A DNA stretch of 64,000 nt from Vampirovibrio chlorellavorus. Lineage in GTDB: Bacteria > Cyanobacteriota > Vampirovibrionia > Vampirovibrionales > Vampirovibrionaceae. The stretch spans positions 1 to 64,000 of the forward strand of contig LAPX01000008.1 in assembly GCA_001858525.1 (NCBI GenBank), in the 5' to 3' direction. The stretch's first letter is position 1. Every line of letters starts with the position of its first letter. The notes under the pieces were generated by a model that saw nothing but the letters and a program-made list of their open reading frames with translations, was not told where the DNA came from and searched no databases. The position numbers were made by a program, and so were the translations under genes. This document shows positions 32,603 to 42,728 of this stretch, piece by piece.

Positions 32603-34306
32603 TTAGTAGGTGGGTAATGCCCGCGAAAGAAATGGCGTATTGATTTCAAAAATATGGAATCGCCCGGGTCCTAAATCAACTTCCAACTGATTGACTCCTG
32701 GATAAAACTGGCTGGGACGGCCATAGCTGGGGGCCAGATTATTCAGCGGCTGAAACGTGTTCATACCGGGAATAGACAGGGTGGCCCGGGAACGAGCGTT
32801 GACATCTTTATTGGCCACCACCAGCAAGGTTTTTCCGTTAGCTTGTCGGGCAAAGGAGATCACCTGATTGTTCGGATTCTCACTATTGACCGGAATGGGA
32901 ATAAAGGCTCCCTGCGTCAACAGCGGCCCGTACTGCGGGCTATTGCGAAGGCTCATCATATGCTTAAAAAATAGACCAATTTCCGGATGTGTTCCCTTGT
33001 GCTGGGGCACGAAGTTGAAGATGTCAAAATCTCCGGTGTAGCCCGTAGTAAAGCCATCCAAAATGTAGGGATTGGTCCACGGCTGGGTGGTCATCAAGCC
33101 GGATGCCAACAGGCACATGGGGGCGCCCCCGTGCTCCATCAGGCTGGGATCATCGTGGGTCAAAAACGAACCGATGAAGGATTTATCGTTGCCGCCTTGC
33201 TGGCTGGCCCGCTGGAACATAGCCCGATTAGACAGTAGATAATCCAAATATTCCTTGGCGTTGGGCATGGCATGGAAAATATGGAACTGGCCGTAAATGG
33301 AATCAAAGCCGGATTTAAGAAGGGTTTCAGGAATATCCCGGGGCAGGTTTTTCAGAGGTGACTGATCCTCTTCGCAATAACTTTCAGCCAACCAGGCCTT
33401 ATCGGCGTACTTGCTGGTAAAGTAGCGCCAGAAATCAGGGGTCCGGGCCCGGGCCACATCCACCCGAAAGCCGTCCACACCCAGCTTATTGGCCATTAAA
33501 TCAAAGAAACCTTCGTAATACTGACGCAGGGCATCGTCGTTTTTGAACATGACGATATCCACCCAGTTGGTGGGGGTCAGTTTATTGCCATGCCGATCCT
33601 TCAAGATCAAATCGGGGCGGGCCTGAGCCAAATCCTCAGAGGCGCAACTGGGGACGTCCACCATCACATGAATGTTGCGCTTATGGCACTCTTCTACAAA
33701 CTGGCGCGCCTCTTCCAGAGCGGTTGTGCGATTGCCGGGGGTGTCAAACTCCGGGTTGACCGAGTGATAATCGGACGGGGCGTACAAACTGCCTGCCGCC
33801 CCAAAACGCCGGGCCTGACCAAGCGGGTTAATAGGCAGCAAGTGAATGGTGTTGACCCCTAAGGCCACCAGTTGATCGAGATTTTGCACCGCGGAAAGAA
33901 AAGTCCCGTTCTCGCCCGATAATGGCGAAATTCGCCCATCCAGATTTTTATCCTTGGCCCCAAAGGTACGAATGTTCAGGGCGTAAATGGCGGCCTGATT
34001 GTTGTGAAACATGCGCTTGAGGCGATTTTGCCAAACAGCTTGCGCAGCAGCACCGGGAGTCAGGGCACCGACGGGGAACGAGGCATGGGTCATCCCATTA
34101 TTGGGCCTAATAGTGGCGTTGGCGGGAGCGGCGTTAAACGCAGCCCGTCGCACAAAAACATCCGGCGCAGGAAGCGGAGACAAGGCCGGAATACCGGGGA
34201 GGTTGGCTCCTTGCGGCTGATTACTCAAGGCCCGTGTTGGGCCTTGCGGGGACATGGGAACCGGCTGTCCATACCGGAAAATTTGAATCGGAGGAAGCGT
34301 GGTCAT
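32603..34306 (-). CDS. GH13 alpha-amylase family enzyme with Pro-rich N-terminus
   Basis: Residues about 85-490 form a GH13 barrel. GVNTIHLLPINPLG is strand 2. VDGFRVDVARA carries the nucleophile Asp near residue 282, AWLAESYCEE the acid/base Glu near 307, and GSFLTHDDPSL the third acid near 384. Conserved region I reads MVDVPSCAS rather than the usual D...NH, which points to an unusual subfamily. A beta-domain (VISFARQANGKTLLVVANK) ends the protein. No signal peptide is visible and the first 80 residues are Pro-rich. It could be an amylase, glucanotransferase or maltosyltransferase. It is the last gene of a three-gene operon and overlaps the membrane protein gene by 4 nt. Confidence 0.83.
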   Translation of the reverse strand: MTTLPPIQIFRYGQPVPMSPQGPTRALSNQPQGANLPGIPALSPLPAPDVFVRRAAFNAAPANATIRPNNGMTHASFPVGALTPGAAAQAVWQNRLKRMFHNNQAAIYALNIRTFGAKDKNLDGRISPLSGENGTFLSAVQNLDQLVALGVNTIHLLPINPLGQARRFGAAGSLYAPSDYHSVNPEFDTPGNRTTALEEARQFVEECHKRNIHVMVDVPSCASEDLAQARPDLILKDRHGNKLTPTNWVDIVMFKNDDALRQYYEGFFDLMANKLGVDGFRVDVARARTPDFWRYFTSKYADKAWLAESYCEEDQSPLKNLPRDIPETLLKSGFDSIYGQFHIFHAMPNAKEYLDYLLSNRAMFQRASQQGGNDKSFIGSFLTHDDPSLMEHGGAPMCLLASGLMTTQPWTNPYILDGFTTGYTGDFDIFNFVPQHKGTHPEIGLFFKHMMSLRNSPQYGPLLTQGAFIPIPVNSENPNNQVISFARQANGKTLLVVANKDVNARSRATLSIPGMNTFQPLNNLAPSYGRPSQFYPGVNQLEVDLGPGRFHIFEINTPFLSRALPTY

Positions 34307-36180
34307 CCTTGGCCTCCCTGTGGGTTGGGCGGCGGAGGCACAGGCGGTTTCAGGTTACGGCCCACCATCACGGTGGTGTACAAAGCAGAGGCGGCGAACA
34401 GAGCCCCACCCAGACCATAAATCATCCGGTTCCGCCACATGCTGTGCGCCTTGACATCCCGCAGCACTCGCATGAGGTGGGTTTTGGGGTTCGCCCCCAT
34501 CAATCTACTGGCGGTGTGGGTTTGCCCCCCCGCAATGGCGTTTTCCAGTTGAGCAAAGGCAGAGCGCCCCAACCCACGGGCCACTTGTGACTGACCTTGG
34601 AGCTTTTGATCCAGCACGTGGGTGACGGTGCTGTTATCCAGGTTCAAACGAATGTTATGGCGGACCTGCTCCAAAGTTTTCTGGGCAGCCTCATCCAGCT
34701 TGTCCTTGACCAAGTGGGACTCAAAGGTTCTCAAAGCTTCCTTCATGGTGGCTTGGTAATGTTCCACGGTAGACCCGGCATTGATGATATTGTTATCCAC
34801 CTCGGTGGCGTACTGGCGAACCAGATCGATACGCTTTTGCAGCTTGGCCAGCTGCTGAGTATCCTTGGTTCCCTTCATTTCCGAATCCAGCTGGTCCTCA
34901 AACCCTTGCAGCAAACCGCGAGCTTTCTCTCTCAAAGCGCCTAATTTGCCGCCGTATTCCCGAATGGGCTTGCCGTTCTCATCGAATTTATCGACAACTT
35001 CGTATTGGCGAGCCAAATAGGCCAGGGTGCGATCCGCTTTTTCCTTGCTAAAGCCTGCCACCGAAGCCTGTTTACCCTTGGCCTCGTTGGTGAAGTAACG
35101 GGTAATTTTATCACTCAGCAGGAACTCACCCTCATCCATGACCTCCTTGCGGGTCAGGGCGTTGCGCAAGCCGGTTTCTTTGGTAATGGCCTCCCCAAAA
35201 TCCTTCCACCAACTGGTCAAATCGGACTCTGGCAACCCACCGGTCAACCGATCCACGGCTGCTTTCAGGCGACTCTCAAACACGGCGTCGCTGGCATTGG
35301 ACAGGGACTGCTTGGCCCGCCAACTGGCCAGATGGGTTCCCAGCCAGTTATAGCCCCGGATGACCGGTTGTTGCAGATTATCCGCGACCAGACCGGAAAT
35401 AACCGGGGTGGCCGGACCCGCCATCAGCATCCACCAGGTGTGGGTTTGCACGGAAATCTGCCGCATTTTTTCTTCGGTTTCCAGGCGCTGATTGGGCCCC
35501 GGCGGAATGTTCAGCCGTTTGGCCACTTTGGCCATCTCATCGGGCGGTAAAATGTGCAGCGGCAGGTAATTAGGATCTTTAAAAATATTGAGCCGCTCGC
35601 CGTAAGTGCTGTCGTATTTTTGTCCCAGATTAACACCGGTTTTCAGACGAACCATGCTGTTAATCACGGTGGGGGTTGCCGCCATGGCCGAAAACCAGCT
35701 TAAGAAGCCGACATACTCTCCTACGCCCAAAATCTTTTGCTTGAGACCCAAGGTGGCCAGTGAGGCAATGGCCAAACTACCAAAGCGCTTCATATTATCG
35801 TCCAGATCAGCCATTTTGGAGTCTTTAATGGGCTGCTGACGGCTGACCTGTCCCAGTGTTTTGGCCACACCCGCCAGGTCCGGCTTCAAGTCTTCCACCA
35901 ATTGATTTTTGGCCAAACGGGCATACAAACCGGGATACTTCTGCTGCAAATCATCGTTGGGGGGCGGTGCTTGCACAGGAAGATTCACCGGCAAGGTGCT
36001 GGCCACTTTCACCGGCGGAAACAAGGTGCTGGGCCCCATCATGGGATTCAGCACGGGTCGCCAGTGTTGGCGGGCCCACACGTTGGGGGAAGCAGGCGGG
36101 TTAAAGGACTTGCGTTGATACCCAGTCAACCAGCCAGCCCCATAGGCGCCATAGGATGAGGGCAGTCCACTTCCGATCAT
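34303..36180 (-). CDS. Unrecognised membrane protein with KTGVNL motif (larger paralogue)
   Basis: A 625-residue protein. The N-terminus (1-80) is Pro/Gly/Tyr-rich. Hydrophobic segments occur near residues 135-175 (LAIASLATLGL, VGFLSWFSAMAATPTVI), near 250-270 (WWMLMAGPATPVISGLV) and near 595-615 (MIYGLGGALFAASALYTTVMVG). Between them lies a long helical region of about 300 residues, likely coiled coil. The motif MVRLKTGVNLGQKYDS after the first hydrophobic pair also occurs as YKAKTGVNLNLRFRK in the upstream gene. I recognise no family. It overlaps both neighbours by 4 nt (ATGA), so it is translationally coupled to the GH13 enzyme. A membrane scaffold for glucan enzymes is a guess. Confidence 0.7.
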   Translation of the reverse strand: MIGSGLPSSYGAYGAGWLTGYQRKSFNPPASPNVWARQHWRPVLNPMMGPSTLFPPVKVASTLPVNLPVQAPPPNDDLQQKYPGLYARLAKNQLVEDLKPDLAGVAKTLGQVSRQQPIKDSKMADLDDNMKRFGSLAIASLATLGLKQKILGVGEYVGFLSWFSAMAATPTVINSMVRLKTGVNLGQKYDSTYGERLNIFKDPNYLPLHILPPDEMAKVAKRLNIPPGPNQRLETEEKMRQISVQTHTWWMLMAGPATPVISGLVADNLQQPVIRGYNWLGTHLASWRAKQSLSNASDAVFESRLKAAVDRLTGGLPESDLTSWWKDFGEAITKETGLRNALTRKEVMDEGEFLLSDKITRYFTNEAKGKQASVAGFSKEKADRTLAYLARQYEVVDKFDENGKPIREYGGKLGALREKARGLLQGFEDQLDSEMKGTKDTQQLAKLQKRIDLVRQYATEVDNNIINAGSTVEHYQATMKEALRTFESHLVKDKLDEAAQKTLEQVRHNIRLNLDNSTVTHVLDQKLQGQSQVARGLGRSAFAQLENAIAGGQTHTASRLMGANPKTHLMRVLRDVKAHSMWRNRMIYGLGGALFAASALYTTVMVGRNLKPPVPPPPNPQGGQG

Positions 36181-37568
36181 CGAACGCTCCCCTCTTGGTA
36201 CTGAGTCGGATACTGGGCCAAATCGCTGCGCGAGAGTAAACCATTACTGTCCGGTACGCCTAACGACGTTAAAGTCGACAAGTTCCGGCTGGAAACAGGC
36301 TCCTGAGCGGGAGAGGCCTGTCCGGCTTCCAGACGCTGAGCCACTTCAAATACCCCTTTCCGGGGCAGTTTATCCACCGGGCCACCGGGGAGCTGCTGCT
36401 GAATGGCCGCCGTGACAGCGGATTGTTCCGGGGCCAGAGCCGGGGAGAGATTGGTAATAAAGGGCGATTCAAAGGTTTTTCGGCTGGGACGACTGGCAAT
36501 CCAGCTGTGGGCCAAAATCATGGCGCCCAATGTACCCACGGTACCCCACACCCCATAACGCTTCAGGTTGGCATGACGAATATCCTGAACACTCATTCCG
36601 GCGGTGTTGGCCTTCCCGAAAAAGGCTTCCTTGAAGGGTTCAGCGATTTTGGAAGCCACATGACTGCCCGTATTGGCCAGACGATCGGCGAGCCCACCTT
36701 CCCGTTTATTTTGCAAATTCCAGATGTTTTTGAGGTTTCCCCAACCACCGGGGCCGCCCTGAACCACACTGGCCCAGGCATCGCTTCGGGCAATGTAACC
36801 GGCACCCACAGCGGCCAGAATATTCCCCAGAATGAGCTTGTCCGCACGAGCGGCACTGATGATGGTGCGCACCCGATCCTGCACTTCCCGCTTGGGATCG
36901 GAGACATCATCGGGCACCCCCAGACGGGTCATCATGCGGCGGTAATCATTGCTTTCCAGTAGGTCAAACCGGGGGAAGTCCGTGCTGGCAAAAACCCGCT
37001 CCACATCGCCATTGGCTTTACGAAAACGCAGGTTCAAATTCACACCGGTTTTGGCCTTATAGAAGCTCTCGATACCTTTGTTGGCGCCCAGCGTTCCCAG
37101 GTAATAAAGGCCCACCCCAACCATTTGCCGGGCAAAATCAATATTGGCCCGACCGGCCAGAAAACTGAGGGCAAGTACGCCGCCTCCCATGTAGTAGGGG
37201 ATGCTGGTCACATTCAGGAAATTGGAAAAGGTGAATTTTTGATCGCCCCGCAAGCCGTGGTAAAGCGTTTGGGGCAATTTCACAAAAGTTTCGTGGGCCG
37301 ATAGCTTCAATTTGCCCCAGGGGGACAACCGGAGCAAGGTGTCGTCAAAGGGGGTGCTCAGCCCATATTTTTTACGGGTAATGGGGTCAGCCAGTAACTC
37401 GGTGACCGGGGCCGGACGGGTATCCTGACGGTACAGCAGGGCAGGGTTCACCCCATCGGGTACTGGGCCCGTTTGCGTGTTGACGGACTGGCCCCAAGGC
37501 GCCAAAGGTGGGCGGAGACTGGCTCCAGCAGGATTGGGATAGGATGTGCTAATTGGTGTAATACCCAT
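36177..37568 (-). CDS. Unrecognised membrane protein with KTGVNL motif (smaller paralogue)
   Basis: A 463-residue protein, first gene of the operon with 34303 and 32603. The first 70 residues are Pro-rich. Hydrophobic segments lie near 110-165 (YYMGGGVLALSFLAG, MVGVGLYYLGTLGA), near 240-260 (LILGNILAAVGAGYIA) and near 345-365 (VGTLGAMILAHSWIA). ESFYKAKTGVNLNLRFRK follows the first pair, at the same relative place as in the gene downstream. The C-terminus is polar. The stop codon overlaps the next start by 4 nt. Family unknown. Confidence 0.7.
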   Translation of the reverse strand: MGITPISTSYPNPAGASLRPPLAPWGQSVNTQTGPVPDGVNPALLYRQDTRPAPVTELLADPITRKKYGLSTPFDDTLLRLSPWGKLKLSAHETFVKLPQTLYHGLRGDQKFTFSNFLNVTSIPYYMGGGVLALSFLAGRANIDFARQMVGVGLYYLGTLGANKGIESFYKAKTGVNLNLRFRKANGDVERVFASTDFPRFDLLESNDYRRMMTRLGVPDDVSDPKREVQDRVRTIISAARADKLILGNILAAVGAGYIARSDAWASVVQGGPGGWGNLKNIWNLQNKREGGLADRLANTGSHVASKIAEPFKEAFFGKANTAGMSVQDIRHANLKRYGVWGTVGTLGAMILAHSWIASRPSRKTFESPFITNLSPALAPEQSAVTAAIQQQLPGGPVDKLPRKGVFEVAQRLEAGQASPAQEPVSSRNLSTLTSLGVPDSNGLLSRSDLAQYPTQYQEGSVR

Positions 37569-38182
37569 GCAAAATAACCGAAAGAGACCCCTAGACTTTC
37601 GAATACATGCCGCTTCCCGGCAAACTGTGTTTGAAATGTTTGAAAACTATAGGGCTGTGATTTTACGGTGAACCAAGACCCCTGTCTTTGGAGCTAATCA
37701 TATAACAGCCCTCAATGCTAATAATTGTCATGAAACATAGGCGAAAGCCAACTGGTTTCATGATTGTTAAGTAAATTGCTTTTATTGCTTTTAGAGCTGA
37801 CACTGTTAAAAACAAATTTCCATTTGCCAAGTATCCTGCCACCACCCGTTTATAAACCAGCCTTCCGCTCAAAAATCCTTACAGGCCGGCTAGAAAAGCC
37901 CCAAGACCAGGCATTCAGACACTCTTTTTTGGACGCTGGACGCAAACCATCACAAACGGGGGGGAGGGGGATTACGCACCTTTCCTAAAATTTACTCGCA
38001 ACTTTTGGCATGCCAGAACTTTTATAGTATGACTGATGCAGGTAAAACTTTTAGGGGTCTGCAAACCTTGCCGCATCATGGGTTCACATCTTCAGTGAAC
38101 CACTGGCAAGCAGTCATTTGCAAACGGGTTTAATTTTTTTAATGTCGATTTTGACGATTGCTTTAAAAGGAAACTTTCAGCC
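37569..38182. other. Intergenic region between divergent glucan operons
   Basis: A 614-bp region. Leftward, TATAGT (37651-37646 on the minus strand) is a plausible -10 for the membrane protein operon. Rightward, the promoter at 38005-38033 may serve the giant GH13-like gene. Several short reading frames exist, none with a convincing ribosome site. Confidence 0.45.
38005..38033 (+). promoter_or_regulatory. Candidate promoter for the giant GH13-like gene
   Basis: TTGGCA (38005-38010), 17-nt spacer, TATGAC (38028-38033). It would leave a leader of about 140 nt before the GTG start at 38183. The -10 is only a 4-of-6 match. Confidence 0.4.
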
Positions 38183-41100
38183 GTGACCAGTGTCAAGCCA
38201 CCCACCGTTCGCTTTTCCGGATACCGCTACGATAAAAATGGCAAGCCTGAACTGTTCCTGCCTGGCTTTCAGCACGACAAAATTGCCAAGGTACAGGCCC
38301 AGATTTTAGCCTCACCGGATGCCGATGCGGCCAAGGCCGATCGCGTCGAGTTAACCAAAGACCAGCAAAGCGGCTACTGGCGGCTGCAAAATCACGATCC
38401 CCTGGAACCGGGAGCAGTTTATCGCTTTGAGGCCCAAGATACCGAGGGAAAACCCGTTGAAGTGCCTCTGGATTTTCTGGAAACAGTACAGGTTCAAAAC
38501 AGCCAAACCAAACAAGCCGATACCTTCAACCGCATTGCCTTGCACGATTTGCAAACCCCACAAAAAAGCTCGGTCATCGCTGATATTTACGCTGATAGCA
38601 TTTTGACTCAGGATCAGATCAAAGCGATAGATGCCCAAGAGCGGGAACAGCGGGGCTGGAATATGGATTCCTCACAAAAACGCCTGCCCGTATTGCCCGT
38701 TCGCAATCACTTCAACAAGTTCAACAAAATCACTTTGGATCGACCGGTCAAAGAAGATAAATCAAACGCCAGTGCTATACAGCAAGGGCATGAAGACGGC
38801 TTCAACAAACTGGTGCCCAGCTTAAAAGAGCAAGGCTTTAGCGCGGTTTTATTCAAACCGTTCATCGGCGGGGATAATCTGTCTTCTCACCGCTACTGGA
38901 CCACCGATCCCTACATCCTGAACGACACCTTCCGCGACAAGAAAGCGTTCCGTAACTCACTAGACCTCATGCTGAAAAACGGCATGAAAGTGATTGCCGA
39001 TGGGGCCTTTGTGAACCAGGGAATGAATGGGGTACAGATACTCTCCAACCTGCGTAACCGGGCCAATTCACCCTATTGGGGTAACTGGTTCCACTTTGGC
39101 GAAAACGAAACCAGCGATCGCAAAAAGCTGCCTAGTCTAGCCCAGGAGCCCTACAAGTTTGGTATTTTGCCCACCAAAACGATCAACGGAAAAAGTGAGA
39201 TTGACTTTGACGCCTTTGCCGTCCGCATCCTTAACAACCCGGTACAGGACGATTACCAGGCCGTTAAACCCACGTTCATTGAACTCTACGATCCACGGCT
39301 GGAAGATGCGCATGGCAAACCCAAACCGGTCAGCCCGGCGCTAGCCGCCCAGTTGAAAAACAGCAAGAACTCGGTCCAAAAGTACCGCTTCCCCGTTGAC
39401 CCAAAAGAAGTGCGAACCAAGCTGGGAGCCAACAGCGAGGGGCTGGACCCCAAAGCCAAATTTCTGGACTGGAAAAATTTGAGCCTGACCACCCCGGAAA
39501 ACGATCATTCCTCCAAAAAGTGGGACGGCCAGCTGGATGTGGCCTTAATGAACACCCAAAGTCCCGAAGTCGTAGAGTACCTGAAAGGGGCGGTCAACTA
39601 CTGGAGCCGCATGGTCATGAACCATTACACCCGGCAGGTGGCTCAAGCCATGGCTCAAGCAAAACAGGCACTCAAAGCGGCCAATGGCGGCAACGAGCCG
39701 AGTGCGGCCGACATTTTAGACAAAGTGACCCAAAAAGGCGGGGAAACCGAATCACAGTTAAAACTGGCCATTCTGCCGCCCAAAACACACCCAGTGGATG
39801 ACATTAATGACGAGCAAGCCAAGCAATTCGCTCAAAGCGCCCCCAACATTGAGGCGGAACAAACCGGCCAGGCCTTTGCCAAAAACCTGCTGCAAAATGT
39901 CCCTTTAAACACGGTGCCTTTTCCCATTCTGTTCAAGGCCAACCTGAACGAGATTCAGTTTTTAAAGTCCATCCCCTTGCGGCAGGGCAAGCTGATGAAC
40001 GCCCTGGAAGATCGCTTTCTGACCCTGATTGACATTCCGTATGTGGGCAAACCCTTTGAGTTTCTCAGCCAATTCCTGTTTTCCCCGCGTATTGAAAAAG
40101 CGGTGGGCCGCAAAATGCAGCAGATTTTCAACGAACTCAGTACCACCCAAAAAACCGGTGAAAAACTTCGCCACGAAAACATTCAAGCCATTGTGGCCGA
40201 TCAACTGGGTGAACGCCTATACATTAGCCTGATTACGGGACAAAGCCTTGAAAAATCCAAAGAGCTAGCCCTTAACCCCGAGAAGTTGGAAGAGGCCTTT
40301 TACGAGAGTTTACCGCCCAGCCTGATTCAAGCTTCTCCGCAGGAAGCGGCCCGCCGTTTGCCGATTTTAATTCGTCAACGACTGCGGGAACTCAACTATC
40401 CCGGCCCCAACAACGCACCATCGCTACAAGTGCAAATTCGGGAAGAAGTTGAAAAAATCGTGCAGGATCTGGATCCCTCACTGGTGAATCTGGCCTCCAA
40501 CGTGCTGAAAGAACGGGAATTTGGCTTAAACTGGCGGATTGACGCGGCCAAGGACGTGGCCGATTTGGACAAGGTGCGTCAAGCCCCCAATACAGAAAAA
40601 GCCCGTGAGGCCTTCCGGGAGCAAGTGAAGTACCTCAACGAATTCTGGGGACAAAAGCTGGGCGATGCCATGCGGGGCGTATTCCCCAAAGCTTCGGTCA
40701 TCGCAGAATTGACCGATTTTGGCACCCTGGCCCGAGACGATAAAGACAGTCAGGAAGGACAGGCCCTGAAAAAAAGCCTGTTTGAGAACAACACCTTCAC
40801 CAGCGCCCCCAACATGGAGCACACCTACAGCCCGCTGCTCCAAATGGTCAACTACGCCCAACGGCCCGATGAATTCGGGGCTTCCCAGATGACGCCCAAC
40901 CACTTCTTAAAAGAGCATGTGGAAAAAATGACGCAGGAAGTACCGCTATTCTCCCAGCGCCACTTCCAGAACTTGACCGCCAGCCACGACTACAGCACCA
41001 CCAGTCATGCCCTGCTCATCAACCCCGAACTGTTCAACCAGGACCGCAACAAAGAACCGGGTCTTCTCGAGTTTATGGATCAAGGTCTGCACGAAGTACA

Positions 41101-42472
41101 AAATATGCCCAGCTTTGCCCATCGGCGCCAGGAACTGAAACAAACACTGGGCCTCACCGATGACAAAGCTCTGGATCAGTGGCTGACCACCTTCCGAAAA
41201 TGGCTGCAACCGGCTAGCAATGCCGATATTCCGGGTTCCTTGTCGACAAAGGACCCCAGTTGGCCCCCGGAAATTTACACGGCCGATGCCAAAGCCGCTT
41301 TATGGGATGAAAAAACAGAACAAGACAAACACTACCTGCGGGGCCCCATTCCTCTGGATTTACGCACCCAGTTCCCCGCCCAGTTACGAAGCCTGATAGA
41401 AAAGCGCCTAGACCCTGATAAGGGAGTGAGCAGCAACGATCGGTCCGTATTGCGTGAACTGATGGAAAAAAGCCCGGTATTGAAGGGCACAGACGCCGTT
41501 CAACAGAAAAAAGCGCTGAATACTATTGAGGCTATTCTCAAGAATCGTATGGCAGAACCCGGCGAAGCCAAGGCCATGCGGGGGGTCATTAACAACGCCA
41601 TGGCCACGGTACTGGAAAGCCACCCAAACACGCTAACCAACCAGCAGCAGGAAGCCATTTGGACAGGGCTGGATGCGGCCATTGAGAAATTGGGCGCCCA
41701 CTTTGGCTACATGCCACTAGATGCGGCCCTGAATCAGGTGTTTCATTACGCCCACGAAGGACTCACGGCCACAAACCTTGATCAATCCAAGATTGAAGAC
41801 TTGAAACTGAAGCTCTACAACACAGCCATGTCCCCCGTGCTGGCCAAGCAGGAACGCATTTTCGCCATCCAGAACGCCCTGCCCGGCAACCCGTCTGTGT
41901 ACTTGCCCGACTTGTTCGCCCAAGGCGGTAGTGAATTCACCAAAAATATTTACAGCCAAAACCGCAGTATTATCCGGGCCGATCGCTTGCAAGAAGGTCA
42001 GAACAGCGAATTTGGCAACTACTGGAAACGGGTGGGCCAAATTTTCAACAGCCGCAACCACTTACCCGTCTTAACCGATGGCATTGTCCTGCCGGTGGAA
42101 ACCAACGATCAACATGGTGTTTTGCCCATCATCCGAGACAATGGTACAGATCAGGTCATTGTGCTGGTGGATACCGGCAAACCCAACACCGATAATGGCA
42201 AGAAAATCCCGGCGCTAGACACCAACGACAAAACCAGTCCCAATCGCTACAGCAATGTAAACGGTCAGTGGACCACGCCCAACCGCAAACTCAGTGAGCC
42301 TTTGTTGCTGAAATCAGACCACCTGAAACCGGGCACACTGTACACCGACTTTGAAACCCAAGAACGCTTCAAACTGAATGCGCGGGGAGAGTTGGTGAAA
42401 CTGGCCGCCCGTGGAATAATCGAAATCCCCCAATTTGAAATCAAAGCCAATCGCATTTTGGTGCGGGATTAA
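38183..42472 (+). CDS. Giant GH13-like alpha-glucan enzyme (1429 aa)
   Basis: The protein has a GH13-like barrel interrupted by large insertions. Residues 5-110 form a beta domain like an N-terminal CBM48 (GYWRLQNHDPLEPGAVYRFEA). SAVLFKPFIGG and MKVIADGAFVNQG (near 272) are early barrel strands with a changed region I. The nucleophile region, GLNWRIDAAKDV, appears only near residue 785, after more than 500 residues of inserted mostly helical sequence. ASVIAELTDFG (near 842) supplies the Glu and TASHDYSTTS (near 933) the last His-Asp. A C-terminal beta domain carries YLPDLFAQGG and VLPVET. No signal peptide. VRFSG at residue 9 resembles the VRFGA at the start of the GT5 protein. It starts with GTG, with AAGGAAA upstream. 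Branching or debranching activity is possible but unproven. Confidence 0.72.
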   Translation: MTSVKPPTVRFSGYRYDKNGKPELFLPGFQHDKIAKVQAQILASPDADAAKADRVELTKDQQSGYWRLQNHDPLEPGAVYRFEAQDTEGKPVEVPLDFLETVQVQNSQTKQADTFNRIALHDLQTPQKSSVIADIYADSILTQDQIKAIDAQEREQRGWNMDSSQKRLPVLPVRNHFNKFNKITLDRPVKEDKSNASAIQQGHEDGFNKLVPSLKEQGFSAVLFKPFIGGDNLSSHRYWTTDPYILNDTFRDKKAFRNSLDLMLKNGMKVIADGAFVNQGMNGVQILSNLRNRANSPYWGNWFHFGENETSDRKKLPSLAQEPYKFGILPTKTINGKSEIDFDAFAVRILNNPVQDDYQAVKPTFIELYDPRLEDAHGKPKPVSPALAAQLKNSKNSVQKYRFPVDPKEVRTKLGANSEGLDPKAKFLDWKNLSLTTPENDHSSKKWDGQLDVALMNTQSPEVVEYLKGAVNYWSRMVMNHYTRQVAQAMAQAKQALKAANGGNEPSAADILDKVTQKGGETESQLKLAILPPKTHPVDDINDEQAKQFAQSAPNIEAEQTGQAFAKNLLQNVPLNTVPFPILFKANLNEIQFLKSIPLRQGKLMNALEDRFLTLIDIPYVGKPFEFLSQFLFSPRIEKAVGRKMQQIFNELSTTQKTGEKLRHENIQAIVADQLGERLYISLITGQSLEKSKELALNPEKLEEAFYESLPPSLIQASPQEAARRLPILIRQRLRELNYPGPNNAPSLQVQIREEVEKIVQDLDPSLVNLASNVLKEREFGLNWRIDAAKDVADLDKVRQAPNTEKAREAFREQVKYLNEFWGQKLGDAMRGVFPKASVIAELTDFGTLARDDKDSQEGQALKKSLFENNTFTSAPNMEHTYSPLLQMVNYAQRPDEFGASQMTPNHFLKEHVEKMTQEVPLFSQRHFQNLTASHDYSTTSHALLINPELFNQDRNKEPGLLEFMDQGLHEVQNMPSFAHRRQELKQTLGLTDDKALDQWLTTFRKWLQPASNADIPGSLSTKDPSWPPEIYTADAKAALWDEKTEQDKHYLRGPIPLDLRTQFPAQLRSLIEKRLDPDKGVSSNDRSVLRELMEKSPVLKGTDAVQQKKALNTIEAILKNRMAEPGEAKAMRGVINNAMATVLESHPNTLTNQQQEAIWTGLDAAIEKLGAHFGYMPLDAALNQVFHYAHEGLTATNLDQSKIEDLKLKLYNTAMSPVLAKQERIFAIQNALPGNPSVYLPDLFAQGGSEFTKNIYSQNRSIIRADRLQEGQNSEFGNYWKRVGQIFNSRNHLPVLTDGIVLPVETNDQHGVLPIIRDNGTDQVIVLVDTGKPNTDNGKKIPALDTNDKTSPNRYSNVNGQWTTPNRKLSEPLLLKSDHLKPGTLYTDFETQERFKLNARGELVKLAARGIIEIPQFEIKANRILVRD

Positions 42473-42728
42473 ATTCAAGCCCACGCCTCTCGAAGAATGA
42501 AAAAGCACAAAAGGGTGAAGAAATATAAAGTTGTATTTTGCCCTTGAATGCCCTGACTTTGTTTTATTTCGGCTAGGTGATTTCGTGTCGCTGGTCAATT
42601 CAGCAGCTCTATAGGACAATATGAATGCGCCCATTAGGGGTCTCATTTACAGCGCAAATTGACACACATCTCGTTCGCTTCTGTTTTCATTAAGACATGG
42701 CACCTGCCGTGAAGGAATTATCATTTTT

